Assembly: GCA_963924555.1 (NCBI GenBank)
Contig: OZ004595.1
Span: 3,782,001-3,846,000, forward strand
Direction of reading: 5' to 3'
Source: Crambe crambe
Taxonomy: Eukaryota; Porifera; Demospongiae; Poecilosclerida; Crambeidae
Length of the DNA stretch: 64,000 nt
A model generated the notes under the pieces. It was not told where the DNA came from, did no database searches, and saw only the letters and a program-made list of their open reading frames with translations. Positions 26,501-38,039 of the stretch are shown one piece after another. Numbering within the stretch: position 1 is the stretch's first letter; each line of letters opens with the position of its first letter. The translations under genes and the position numbers were made by a program.

Positions 26501-29500
26501 CCATTTTCTGACCATTTTTTCCCTTTGCAATTCCAACTTTAGTCAGACATACTGACAAAACAAATTCAAGAACTCACATCATAGATATACTCAAAGAAGA
26601 TAACCAGCAAAAATATCTGATCAAAGTTGGATTTAGTCGGATAAAATGTCTTATCAAATGGAAACTCTTATTTTGCGCACTGCTTTAAACATTGCTCATC
26701 CATATTTCATGGTTTTTGCACTTTCTATTTAAATAGCAGTTAAGATCACCTATATGTTTGGAAAATGTTCTGTATTCCTTAGAGAGTTGTTGGCTGAGGC
26801 TATGCCTTCATACTTTTTTCTTTAGATGATATTTGATTGTAACTAATCAGCACAATAATAATTCTGAGCTTCATGTCTAGTCTCTCGAGTAGTGAGCACA
26901 ACCTTTATGCTTACTGAACATACATGTACATTTGTAATCATGATTTAACTAGCTGTCTATCAATTATATTTCATAATGCAGTGTATTGATAAAAGTATGA
27001 ATTGTTTTTAGTTACCTAATATTATTGTCGAATTATAGATTATGTAAATCATCTAGGCATGACTATCTTGCTCTATTTTGTTCCGTTCAGTTTCAGATTT
27101 ATTATATTATTATTGTGTGTATGTAAATGTGGTACTATTCATTGCAGTGTGCTAATATATCTTCAAGTGATCCAGTGTCTTTTTCTGTGGACAAAAAATT
27201 TGCAAATTCTCTATGTATATTTGGAGGGAACTATTCTTTCAAGAATTACGAATTACTTGACATTCCACCACGTATATGTAATCCATTCAACAGTAAGTTT
27301 AATACTCCAGTATAGTTAAATTTTGGTCATTTCCTTTCTTAATGTTAAGTATCCATGATTAAATTTTCTATTGTCTTTGTCCTGCAGAAACTCTCTTAGT
27401 TAATTTTTCGTGCATTGAACCTTTTCCTTCAGCAATTTTGCTTTCACTTGATACCCTGAGTGGTACTGTATTTATTGATGGACATTGCATATCTTATGAT
27501 TCTCTTGAAGTGGTGAGGAGTTATTAAATATGTACAACAATTATGTATTATTGTATATTTATTATCTAGCATCGCATCAACTTTACATGGTCTTCTGCAA
27601 TTCCTAAATTCACTATTGAGGACAGTATACTTAATAACAGTCTATGTTCTTTTATTGCAAAATCATCTGGAAGCCCTGTTATATACGAATTACAGTTTTT
27701 CTGTATGGAGAACAAATTTTATTGTGAGTAGAAAATAACTGTTGCTCTCCTGCTCTATTCAACTCTTTACATGGGTCCATATGTATATCACTTTTCGATT
27801 AGCTCCCAATTTTTTTCCCCAACACCAGAACTCTCTTGGTAGTGTGCAATTGACTGCTATACTTGTAGTCTAATGCACTCGGTGGCAGAGATACTTGGGG
27901 GGGGGGGGGGGGGTATGACTGCAGTTATTACTTGTGCATTAACACTTGAACTTGTCAAAGAAATTGTTACTTTTCACAAGTCATAGTGTAAATTCGTTGT
28001 CACACTACCACTTTTCTATGATAAGAGTAGTTCTATTTTTAAAAAAAATAATTTTGACCCGTGACAAAATAGCTATATATAATATCGTATGTTGATATTC
28101 TTGTAGATTTCCCCCCTACTACAGAACCAACCACTACATCAGGTATTAATAAGGGGGGTATAGTTTCAGAGATGATTATAGGTTTCGCCAAGAATCTTTT
28201 CTACTTATGATTATGCTCTTTTCTCTTGTAGTTAATATCATAGACTTGTCATCTACTTCTCCAGTATTGACAGGTATGTTAGTAGAGATGGTGTGAAAAT
28301 GCTATGACGATCAGACAGTGCTCTAGCAACACTCTAAGGATGACCCAGCATGTTCCATTGATTTAATACATAAAGCCATGGATTTTCTCAGCAATGAGCT
28401 GTCATGAACCAGATTTTATAGCAAATAAAAAATTTGTTAATAATGCACACTGTCACTTGTTTCAAATCTTCACATCCATGCAAGGCTTATAGTCTTTGAT
28501 CTCAGCTTTCCTGATGTCTGGCTGATCTTCTGGCATGTATATAGTTATTCTCTTTTTCCTCTTGCCTTGCTGATCGTCTGGCCTGTAGTCTTTATTCACA
28601 CTCATCATAATGGTTCTCATAATTTCATAAAATTTGCCTAGGCTATCTTCTCTACTGTTTATGTTCTTTGTTCTTTCTGGCATATAGTCCTCGTTCTCTA
28701 GGTGCTCTTGGGTTTCCTATGATTTGCTAATCTTGTCCTGTAGACTGATAAATAACTGCCTAGGCCATCGTCACCTGTTGCCTGCCTGTAGTCTTTTAGT
28801 CTCTGTTGAAGTGATTATAATTTGACATTATTTAAGATGGGAATGTTGTGTGTAGCCAATGTAGCCCCAGTTGATGGTGGTATGACTGCAGTTATTACTT
28901 GTGCATTGACACTCAAAGAAATTGTTACTTTTCACAAGTCATAGTGTAAATTCTTTGTCACACTACCACTTTTCTATGATGGCTGCCCTCATATAATAGT
29001 ACAGGCATGCTCAGAATAAATATAGGCCAATTAACCAGTGTATACATACTAGAAATCATGAGAGAAACTCACTTCCTTTCTTGGCTCATCTAGACCAATT
29101 TTACAATTTTTAAAAATTCATCACTATAATTACTCCTTTCCCCTGAAAATTTTACCTATCTCTAATAAGAGTAGTTCTATTTTTTTTAAATAATTTTAAC
29201 CCATGACAAAATAGTGTGTCTATTATAATATTGTATGTTGATATTCTTGTAGATTTCCCCCCTACTACAGAACCAACCACTACATCAGGTATTAATAAAG
29301 GGGGTATAGTTTCAGAGATGATTATAGGTTTCGCCAAGAATCTTTTCTATTTATGATTATGCTCTTTTCTCTTATAGTTAATATCATAGACTTGTCATCT
29401 ACTTCTCCAGTATTGACAGGTATGTTAGTAGAGATGGTGTGAAAATGCTATGACGATCAGACAGTGCTCTATCAATACTCTAAGGATGACCCAGCATGTT

Positions 29501-32500
29501 CCATAGATTTAATACATAAAGCCATGGATTTTCTCAGCAATGAGCTGTCATGAACCAGATTTTATAGCAAATAAAAAGTTGTTAATAGTGCACACTGTCA
29601 CTTGTTTCAAATCTTCACATCCATGCAAGGCTTATAGTCTTTGATCTCAGCTTTCCTGATGTCTGGCTGATCTTCTGGCATGTATATAGTTATTCTCTTT
29701 TTCCTCTTGCCTTGCTGATCGTCTGGCCTGTAGTCTTTATTCACACTCATCATAATGGTTCTCATAATTTCATAAAATTTGCCTAGGCTATCTTCTCTAC
29801 TGTTTATGTTCTTTGTTCTTTCTGGCATATAGTCCTCGTTCTCTAGGTGCTCTTGGGTTTCCTATGATTTGGTAATCTTATCCTGTAGACTGATAAATAA
29901 CTGCCTAGGCCGTCGTCACCTGTTGCCTGCCTGTAGTCTTTTAGTCTCTGTTGAAGTGATTATAATAATTGACATTATTTAAGATGGGATGTTGTGTGCA
30001 AAGTTTACATCTCGCCTTCGCAATCCTCGTATAACTCTGAATAGCTTACAGCCCTTTGGCGATTCCCTGCATTATTCTTCCTGTGGTAAGACTTGTGAAA
30101 GATACTTTTTTTTTTTTCTTTATAACTTTAGTGTCCAAATGGGCACAAGGCGAGCCAACTAGCCACTGGCTAATACTAAGGCTGCCTAAATAAAGACATA
30201 AATGAATCAAACAAAACAGAGCAAACAAAGTAATAGCTACTATTGTAGTCAGCATTTAAAAAGTTGTAGTTTCAAGTGTTTCTTAAAAGCCAGGTGAGAT
30301 GTTAGGCTCGTGATTTCGTCTGGGACATTGTTCCAGAGGGGGATGGTACTTATAAAGTAGGAGCCACGATGGTGATTTGTTCTCACTCTAGGAAGAAATA
30401 TTGGTGAAGAGTTAACATGACGAACTGTGGATGAGGGGTGGGGTGTGAAAACGCTTGGTGGTATTAGTGACCCACCATGGAGAATTCGCCTGCATAGGCA
30501 GAGCTTCAGATATTGTCGCCTCATTTTCAATGATGGCCATGTGAGCTGTTTTACAAGGTTGGGGCCATCATCTGTCCATCTTCTGGTAGCAACTTTGGCA
30601 GCAAGCTCCTGTACCCGCTCCAGTTTGCCGATGTAAGTAGTGTGATGTGGATCCCAGATACTGGCACCGTAGTCTAGGATTGGGACTACTATAGCATGGT
30701 AGAGGCGGGTGAGGCAATTTGAGTCTGCTAGGTGAAAGTGCCGATATAAAAAGCCAATGATGCGTTTTGCCTGACAGCAGGTTGCATTGATGTGTGCAGA
30801 CCAGGAGAGATCGTTGGAGAGGATGATTCCTAGGTATTTGATGGAGGACACAGTCTCAATAGCCTTCTTTCCAAGGTCTATTTTTAGGACAAGTGGCTTT
30901 TTCTTCCTTGTCACCAGCATTGCTTTAGTTTTGGTGGCATTCAATCTCAGGCCTTGAGTTTCAGTCCAGTCTTTGATGGCATTGACATCTGACTGGACGT
31001 CAAGGCAGTCATCGTCAGTACACACCTCCTTGTAATAACATATATCGTCAGCATACAAAGTTAAAGCTGCTCGGGCAGAAAATTTGATGTTAGTGATTGA
31101 GTCCATGGTGACTATAAAGAGAAGGGGACCTAGTATCGAACCTTGAGGCACACCAGATGTTACATTGGAAGTAGAAGACGTTGAGCCATACAGTACAACT
31201 CGTTGTAGACGGTTGGTTGGGTAATCCTTAATCCAGGCTAGGAGGCTCCCACAGACCCCGACCATCGCCAGTGATTGTAAGATAAGGTGGTGTGGCAGTG
31301 AGTCGAAGGCCTTGCTCAGGTCAAAAAAGACAGAAGCAATGCTGTTTCCTCGCTCAAGTGCTTCATGCCAGACTCTTGTAGCAGATAGAATTGCTTCTTG
31401 TGTTGAGGCACCAGGGCGGAAGCCAAACTGAGGAGTTCGTGATTACTCAGGTGTTCCATGATGGAATTGTATACCTGACGATGACCAATCTTGCTTCAAG
31501 ACCTCCTGTAGAGTGGTTCCTGACTCTATCACCTTAGAGGATGCTGCACTTCTCATTGAATGTGAGGAGAACTTCCCTGTATAAACTCAGGCTCCAGCAG
31601 TACTTTTTTTCCCAATGAGCTACTTAATGATACCTGAGCAGGGTTGTCCAGTCCTTTCTTGTCTGTGGTTCTGAACACCTTTGTTCTTGTGATGTATGTC
31701 AGCAAGCATTGTATAGAGCAGATTCTTTGGTTTTGATTATATCTTTCGGTGACCTAAGGTGATTCTTAAGGGATGAGTCTATTTACTGAAAGCAGTTGCA
31801 GGTCTGCAGACCATATATATATGTTCCATGATCTGACCTTTGTGGAATTACCTGGTCAGGAAGGCTAGTATTGTCCTCACAGGGGCTTGATAATTATTAA
31901 TTAACCCCTTCTGTTCTGCATTTCCTCCTGATGTGTCCATATGGATTATTACATCTGTCTAGTGTTCCTGATAGGTTTCCAATAAGCTTTCAGGCCCGAC
32001 CCTTCCAATATTTGTCTGGCTTCCCCAGAGATTTTTGTCCTGTTATTGTAACCCCCTTATCTTGTAGCTTGCTAATGGAGGGGTGCTGGGATTACTGCTT
32101 GAATGGAAGGGCTCTATGAGGCTTGCCAATTACCAAATTGGTACCTTGCTGGGACCATTTGTTTCCCTCTACTTAAACCCCTGTAAAGAGGGAAAATTGG
32201 GAAGTGTGGTCTCACCATTATGCCTGCATGATTACATAGACACAGTGAGATGCTGTTCTCACCAAGAGCACTTTGGTTTCACCGAGTGCGAATTGAATGC
32301 TTTTTTTTGTATAGCAAAGTCATTACCCCAAGCAGATACAAGAACTTTTGATACGGGAATAGATTAAATAGAAGACGCTTCTATTTCAACTGCTTTGCTG
32401 GGGATTATGACAACAATAAATTGACTACCAAAATGGCTAAGAAAGAGTACCTAGCTATAGTATCATACCACAACTTTTTGTGTCAAACTTTAGTTTTAAA

Positions 32501-35500
32501 AAAGATAATTTGCTTTTTATTTCGTTATTAAATAATTTTCATACAGACATTTCTACTACTATTGTACTAAGCTCTAATTATTTATTGTTTTTTTTTGTTT
32601 TTTTTTACTCTCTATAGGTGATACCTCTGATAAATCAGCAATTTTTAATCAAGTGTTAATAATTGTGATGGTTATAATTTCAATTACTATAATAAGTCTA
32701 ATCATCATGATTCTGTTGTGTGTGAGGCAAAAAGATGACACTAATGGAAGAAATGTGAGTTTCTAATTAATTATTTGTGACCCGCTCCAGGAAATTTTAA
32801 TTATCTATGCTCTTTATTGCACAAAATTCAAAGCTCTAGCTTCTATGACACCTGAGCAACAGCACTTAAGATAGATTGAGGTGGCGTCCATTGACATTAC
32901 TGCTTTTTTGAGAAAAGCAATGTGAACATTATTTCTGGACACACCTGCTCACTATTAAAAAGGACGGTGGTGGGGTTTTAGTAAGAAGCTAGTTTCTTGC
33001 CTTTTGGCTCAAGAAAGGTCCAACCAAAGCTCCTATGAGAGAAGAGAGGTACTGAGTTGGAAAGCCTACCTGAAGTTCAGCCTAACTCTCAAATCTCTGT
33101 GCATGAATCTTCAATGGCAGACTAGCTAACTTTAGCGTTGCCTTTGTACTAGTAGTACAAGCTCCAAACTTTGCCTGTGCTTTATTCAAGGGTCATAGAT
33201 GTCATTTATGCTGTAAAAAAATTTTAGCCAACTTTTGGCACTACCAACTAAACGTGGAAGGTTTTTCCAGAGCTGGTCACATTTTGGGATGTAAATATAA
33301 GAGCTGTCTTGGCACATAGTTTTGGGTAACCCTTTCACTGCACTAATGTACAGGTACAGGAATAAAGGAAAAGTAGGGATGGCGGTGCGGTTCAAAGAAG
33401 TTCAGCAACAAGAGAGAGTGAACTTCAGTTAAGATGAGATATAAAGGGAGTGAAGTAGGAATAGTTAGCTTGTAGTTGGTGATGAGTAAGGGGTTACTTA
33501 ACTGAAGTTCACTCTCTTGATGAACTTTTTTGAACTGCACACAGCCATCCCTCTTCTTTTTTATTTAGAATAAATATTTTTCCTTCACACTGTACTTGTT
33601 CAAGAATCGACCGTCATATTTACAATGTATGCATTACAGAAGCTGTCAAGGCAATAATAATTATTAAAAATGTTATTTTGCTAGCAAGTGAACAAGTGAA
33701 AGGTCAGGAAGCACAACTCTACTCTCTCACTAGTGTCCCGAGTCACAGATTATGACCTAGCTGCTTTTTGTCAGCTATTAATACAGATGATAGTTAAAGC
33801 TGACTAGATACTCACCTGAACCACATAATGCCTGTACACGAATTTCATCTCTGTCTGCAATCAAGGCTTGCCGCTACAGGAGAAAGCTAGAGAACTCTGC
33901 TTGCACGTGTTCTTAGATTGCATGGTAAAGATCGTCGACATGGAGACAATAGTATAATTACCGATGATGTAAAGCTTACTAGATACTCACATAATGCCTG
34001 TACACACTGCTTAGCAGAGTGTCATCTCTGTCTGCAATCAAGGCTTGCCGCTACTAGAGGAGAAAGCTAAAGAACTCTGCTTGCATGTGTTCTTAAATTG
34101 TATGGTAAAGATCGTGAATGTGGAAATGGTAGTACAATTTTTGACTTGATGCGTTAATAGCATGAAGAGGACAAAGTTTCTTTACAGATCCGTGATGGCA
34201 ACAAAGCGCTGAGGTACTCAGGAAAGAAACACGCTTTGATGATTTATTTATTTATTTAGATTAGAATACATTATATACATTTTTTTTTCTACTTTTATGT
34301 AACATCATCTTTTTTGCTCTTATTTTATTATAGGTAACTGGATGCTGTGTAACTATGTAGTTCATTGGAGGTTTCATCATAATATTGTATGAGCAGAAAT
34401 GAATCTGATCTGGAAGGACTAATGCAGTTTATAAAAGATTGCTATTGACCTAATTTAGAATTTTTTAAGGCCTTTACTGATGTGTACCTGATATACTGTT
34501 GCATCAAGGCTTCATTTATAACCAAACTAGTGCCTAGGGTTTACGCTCTGAGCATCCATCAAGAGAGAAATTCGCTAGTCAGTTATGAGGTCGAGTTCCA
34601 AGAATATGTGTACAGGGCGGGGCATAGAAATTTCTGCCACATAAGTTGAAAGCTAGCAAGTTGGAAAATGACGTGCTATTTTTGAATGTGTAGAGTTAAA
34701 GGATTATAGCGCAGTCAATTTTGAGTAGTGTGGTATAACATTTGAATGAACTATTTCTGAAATAAGTTGTATGATAATTATGATGCAGATGAAAACAGCG
34801 ATTTTAGAAGTCGCTGTAATAATTATGATGTTGCTTTGTCTTCTGCTCTTCATACTTGAGTCCTAGCACATTGAAGGTGTTCTGTCTTCAAGTTAGGAAT
34901 TGCTGACTGTAGGAGGGATGTATTCTGTAGTTATGAAAGAAAATACTAAGTATTACTCCAATGGGATAATCCATGCCATCCCTACTTAGAGAGTACTATC
35001 GTACTCTCTGATAAACTTATCACTTTAGCCTTTGCTCTTATTGCTAATAGCTTTGTAGGCTCTCACTTTTTTCAGATGACTGTCAACTCATCTCTGTTCT
35101 CACTGTTCTTAATATCTCTCAGCTTAGGAGTAAAATATGATGATACATGCAGGATCATGAGACTACTTTATATAATAACTTATCAATTATATTATGGGCT
35201 ATTTTCCAAAAAAAATTTTTTTTTAACATTTAGGTGTTGCACAAAAACATTGCAGATCTCTTTAAAGAGAGTGATAAAAAGGTATATTTTTGTTTATCAA
35301 TTACTAGCTAGTCTAGCTAATTAGCAAGCTGTTGTGGATGTGTTCATGTCGTGCATTTATGTGTGTGCAAATAGTTGCCTGTGGTGCTTAGGCAACGGAG
35401 TGAAGTTCTGTGTCCTAGCTTGCAATATTTTGAGCCTTGTGTTAACATGACTAATTACTATTATACAGGAAATCAGTCTATCTGAATTCGAATCCCATGG

Positions 35501-35693
35501 CAGTATTGATGAAGATGCGAAATCAAATATTACAATTCTTCAATATCTTAATGGTAGAAACTGTGAGAGCATACAAGAAAATTGTGTATATAGTACTAAT
35601 CAGCCTGACAGTATTTATTTTCATTTAAATAGTGCAAATAGTAGTGGATACAATACTGAATATCATGAATCTGGAGAATATTTTTTTATATAA
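17599..35693 (+). CDS. Single-pass Ig/FN3 receptor with ITIM-like tail
   Basis: Exons: 17599-17662, 18977-19348, 19429-19574, 20406-20547, 21101-21250, 21536-21673, 24722-24991, 25264-25590, 25651-25793, 27148-27292, 27388-27512, 27570-27723, 28107-28142, 28232-28273, 29253-29288, 29378-29419, 32618-32754, 35234-35281, 35469-35693. All have GT/AG edges and matching phases, giving 913 codons plus stop. The first exon is a hydrophobic signal peptide. Ig1 is one exon (LYCHI, VDWRY, DEGYYEC). Ig2 and Ig3 are each split by an intron; Ig4 is one exon (TFTWYRNG, GIYQC). The 25264 exon is FN3-like (VLHWSPP). Two unfamiliar Cys-containing repeats follow, then a Thr/Pro stalk, a transmembrane helix (about 32650-32720) and a tail with six tyrosines including SIYFHL (ITIM consensus) and QYLN (YxN type). 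Many NxS/T sites suggest glycosylation. It is likely a surface adhesion or immune-type receptor; the ligand is unknown. Confidence 0.85.
18480..18900. repeat. Fragments of MITE family E in receptor intron 1
   Basis: Pieces such as GTGAACTTCAGTCAAGTAAC (about 18540) and AGTAGGGATGGCTGTGTGCG (18842) match the palindromic element at 52791-53096. The rest of intron 1 shows no exon or recognisable element. Confidence 0.6.
19620..20400. other. Receptor intron, no recognisable content
   Basis: AT-rich intron between the two halves of Ig2. No coding stretch or repeat end was recognised. Confidence 0.5.
22129..22699. mobile_element. MITE with TGCCTCGGCACTT ends
   Basis: TTGCCTCGGCACTT at the left is mirrored by AAGTGCCGAGGCAT at the right. 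The element lies in the long intron between Ig3 and Ig4. A shorter related motif occurs near 61850. No protein is encoded. Confidence 0.6.
22820..22935 (-). repeat. tRNA-like SINE fragment
   Basis: The minus strand contains AGGTTCGAGCCC, a good Pol III B box. The neighbouring GTCAGTGCGTACATACGCAG and ATTGAGAAACC resemble 41508-41590. No complete tRNA fold is visible, so a decayed SINE is likelier than a tRNA gene. Confidence 0.4.
23351..23482 (+). pseudogene. Arg/Glu-rich 43-codon fragment
   Basis: A purine-rich frame METRRARERERQ... runs 43 codons inside a receptor intron. The composition resembles the charged N-terminal region of some Helitron replicase proteins, but nothing catalytic is visible nearby, so the origin is open. 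A low-complexity purine stretch is the alternative. Confidence 0.2.
24235..24305 (-). repeat. tRNA-derived SINE head
   Basis: On the minus strand, GAGTGGCTTGCAATCTGGG resembles an A-box region, and GAGATCGAATCCT is a B-box match, with TTGTAATCAGGAGACC between them. This is the usual layout of a tRNA-derived SINE; the acceptor stem of a real tRNA is not formed. Confidence 0.5.
25860..27140. other. Receptor intron, no recognisable content
   Basis: A 1.35-kb AT-rich intron between the two exons of the first Cys-containing repeat. No element ends, coding stretch or RNA gene were recognised. Confidence 0.5.
27897..27913 (+). repeat. Poly-G tract at a duplication edge
   Basis: An uninterrupted run of about 17 G ends directly where the first unit of the stalk duplication begins. 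Confidence 0.9.
27914..29998. repeat. Tandem duplication containing two receptor stalk exons
   Basis: Unit 1 (27914-28855) and unit 2 (28881-29998) are nearly identical, starting TATGACTGCAGTTATTACTT. Unit 2 carries an extra segment of about 180 bp near 28979-29165. The exons 28107-28142 and 28232-28273 recur exactly 1146 bp downstream with working splice sites. Both exons are phase 1-1, so the copy adds 26 codons without breaking the frame. An identical 73-codon minus-strand open frame in both units is probably a by-product. Confidence 0.9.
30100..31450 (-). mobile_element. 5'-truncated non-LTR retrotransposon (LINE)
   Basis: The minus strand encodes a reverse transcriptase C-terminal half: FGFRPGASTQEAIL and FFDLSKAFDSLPHHL upstream, then GVPQGSILGPLLF and the active site YADDI near 31043. 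A long 3' domain follows, ending at the stop 30249. The frame stays open from about 31430 to 30249 (390 codons). The 3' end finishes in an A-rich stretch (about 30103-30115). No endonuclease domain remains, consistent with 5' truncation on insertion. The sequence resembles the CR1/L2/Jockey side of LINEs. It sits in the receptor intron before the transmembrane exon, opposite in orientation. Confidence 0.85.
31460..32580. other. Receptor intron, unassigned
   Basis: No exon of the receptor is seen here. Short open frames are present but show no known motif. Part could be remains of a further repeat. Confidence 0.4.
33372..33552. mobile_element. MITE family E copy in receptor intron
   Basis: Begins AGTAGGGATGGCGGTGCGGT and ends in the complement (GCACACAGCCATCCCT). 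The sequence is a foldback related to 52791-53096 with a shorter centre. Confidence 0.75.
33800..34130. repeat. Two-copy direct repeat, about 170 bp
   Basis: The block with CATCTCTGTCTGCAATCAAG and GGCTTGCCGCTAC occurs at about 33850 and 34022, with small indels. Both copies lie in the receptor intron after the transmembrane exon. Confidence 0.8.
34334..34360 (+). other. Candidate alternative terminal exon (short tail)
   Basis: After an acceptor TTTATTATAG, nine codons including a stop are open in the phase required by the transmembrane exon (VTGCCVTM, then TAG). If used, it would give a receptor without tyrosine motifs. Only the splice site and phase support it. Confidence 0.25.
34543..34989 (-). 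mobile_element. MITE family F, copy 1
   Basis: The reverse strand matches 51254-51722: CTAAGTAGGGATGG at one end and GATGCTCAGAGCGTAA at the other, with shared inner blocks (GACTAGCGAAT, GTACAGGGCGGGGCAT). It lies in the receptor intron before the tail exons. Confidence 0.7.
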
Positions 35694-36713
35694 AGAAAAT
35701 TAATTTCATAGTTACCCTATAACTTATTATTGTAATGAATAATGTACAAGTCAAGTAACATGCGCTGCTCTACTTGGTATGTTGGTTATGCTTGAAAAAA
35801 ATTTACCCTCAAAGGTAAAAAATACAAGGCCTTACTGCCAAGGTGTGAAAGTATCTATGGACTTGTGGTTTTAGTGGAGGGGGCAGTGGCGGAGGTGCAG
35901 GTGGAATGATAATGTGGTGGAAGTGAAGACAAGTGGTATGGCATGATTCGATCTACACAAAATTGAGAAGGCTCAGATGGATGGCCTGCAAGAAGAGGTA
36001 AATTAGAACGATTTATTACCCTGAGATACCAGTAGTCTCGCAAGCCACACCCACACTATGTACCAACAACGCAATGAAGGAGAGGGTCTGGTGAAGCTGG
36101 TTAACTTTTCTGGCAGACAATCACAATGACACAATGCACAGCTAAGGTTAAGTGCAAGTAATGGTTGACAGTACTCGTGTCATCCCTGAGGAATATGAAT
36201 ATTAAGCTTTGACCCCACAAATGAAACATGCCAATAACACTTAGAACAAACAGCTAGAACTTATTGCTTTCTACAGCATTTTGTCATTGAGGCGCTAAGT
36301 GGATTGTAGGCGTAAGTGCTTGTGGTAAGCATTATACAGCCTCCTGTATATGCAGCAACCACAACCACTGCAATATCTTAGCTTTTTTACGTGACCGAAT
36401 TAGTAGTTAATTTAATCAATTCAATTTATCACAAAGACTAGACCAGCTAGCAACAGTAATAACTATTGGACGAAGAAGTCAGTTAGATGATACCATCCAC
36501 CCAGGGAGAATGAGTTGGAAGGTAGTCTGGCATAGAACCACCCACCGACTTGAGTAGTGGTCTGGTGACATACAATACGAGTTGTGCCGTTTAGCAGGAA
36601 AACTGCTAAATCAATGAATATCATTAAATGACGTTTAATGACTTAATATTACGCAAAAACTTGGCGCCTTTTCCTGTAAGTGTTCGCGCGCTAAAATTGT
36701 ACATGCCATTGTC

Positions 36714-37798
36714 ATAGATATGAGGTTTTACGGGATTGGAAACGCCCAATGAACTGCACAACCGTGGCGCGTTGACAGATGCGCACGCGCATGCAGCATT
36801 AATTATATTAATCGTTGTGAAAAGAGATCAATATTCACTCCTTTCAAGGCAGTTAAAGTGATATTCTGCCCCTACAGCTCACAGAATAGTACAAGTAAGC
36901 TAAGGGGAAGGTATTGAAGAAGTGAAGAGTCAGAGAGTTGAAGTTGGAGAGTCTGAGGAAGGAAGTTATTAATTATTCATAACTTTTCCCCTTGTAATTA
37001 TAACTATGAGTACCTATCATTGCTCATACATTAATTTTATGATTGGTTTGAAAGAAAGGTCAGAATGACTTTTAGTATTAAAATTAGACATAAATTCATT
37101 ATTATTATAGCTAGATAATTTTGCCCCAAAGTTATCCGCCAGTTTCTGCTCAGTTCTCCCTCATCAGCATATTGCAATATTTCCAGCTTTTGGCTGTTGG
37201 GTTTTGCCACCATCTACCTCAAGAATTCGGCTCAGTCAGCTGTCCTGTGGACCCTATGGATATTAGGGGGGAAATATAGTAAGCTTGCCATCTCCATAGG
37301 ATGACTATTGTATAGAAAACGAATGCACCAATTCCGTTTACTGTTCTATCCTTTCCCTGAAATAACTAAAATATTGTTAATCAATTTCTTGGGAGAGGGA
37401 TTACAGTTTTAACACCACTTGCAAAATGCTAGAGACAAAATACGTCAGCTAATACAAAAAACTAACATTACTATTCCATGTAGCTAAAGTTTACATGCCT
37501 TTTGATAAGAAAATGGGCAACAGCAATTGATTCCATCAAGCGTGAGAGGGATTACAGTCCCATTAAACTACAGTAGTATTTGTAGGAATAAACTTGAAAA
37601 TCTGAGCTGAAATTTATTTTATACAGTAAATCTATGACCTAGTGTATTATAGTATCATTGGCATAAGTCTTACCTCACGGATCTGTCAGAACAGCAACTT
37701 TGACAAAAGTGATATGTCATTAAGCTGTCAACGCGCCTAGCGCCTTGGTTGTTAGTTGCTAACGAAAGTACGTGATCCGTTTCCAATCCAGTAAACCT
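36714..37798. mobile_element. MITE family B, copy 2
   Basis: Starts CATAGATATGAGGTTTTACG and ends in the complement. It shares the body of copy 1 (for example TTCACTCCTTTCAAGGCAGT) and has about 350 bp of extra sequence near the right end. Confidence 0.75.
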
Positions 37799-38039
37799 CA
37801 TATCTATGCTGCCATCACACGAACATACCATAGTCTAAGCGGCTTGTAGGGACTAGGCTTATCTAAATACTTTGAAGTATGTCTACAGCATTTTGTCATA
37901 GAAGCGCTAAGTGAATTGTAGGCTCATGGCTTTCTAATTGCTTGTGGTAAGCATTATACAGCGAGCGAGCGTAGCGAGCTAGCTGACTCTCAGTCATGAC
38001 TCATTGAAATTCTAAATAATATTATATAAGACTTATTAT

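Noticed and set aside
28462-28683. 73-codon minus-strand frame, identical at 29607-29828
   Set aside because: Identity is explained by the recent tandem duplication; there is no recognisable domain or independent support.
30427-30636. Plus-strand frame opposite the LINE
   Set aside because: It is a shadow of the reverse-transcriptase frame on the minus strand.
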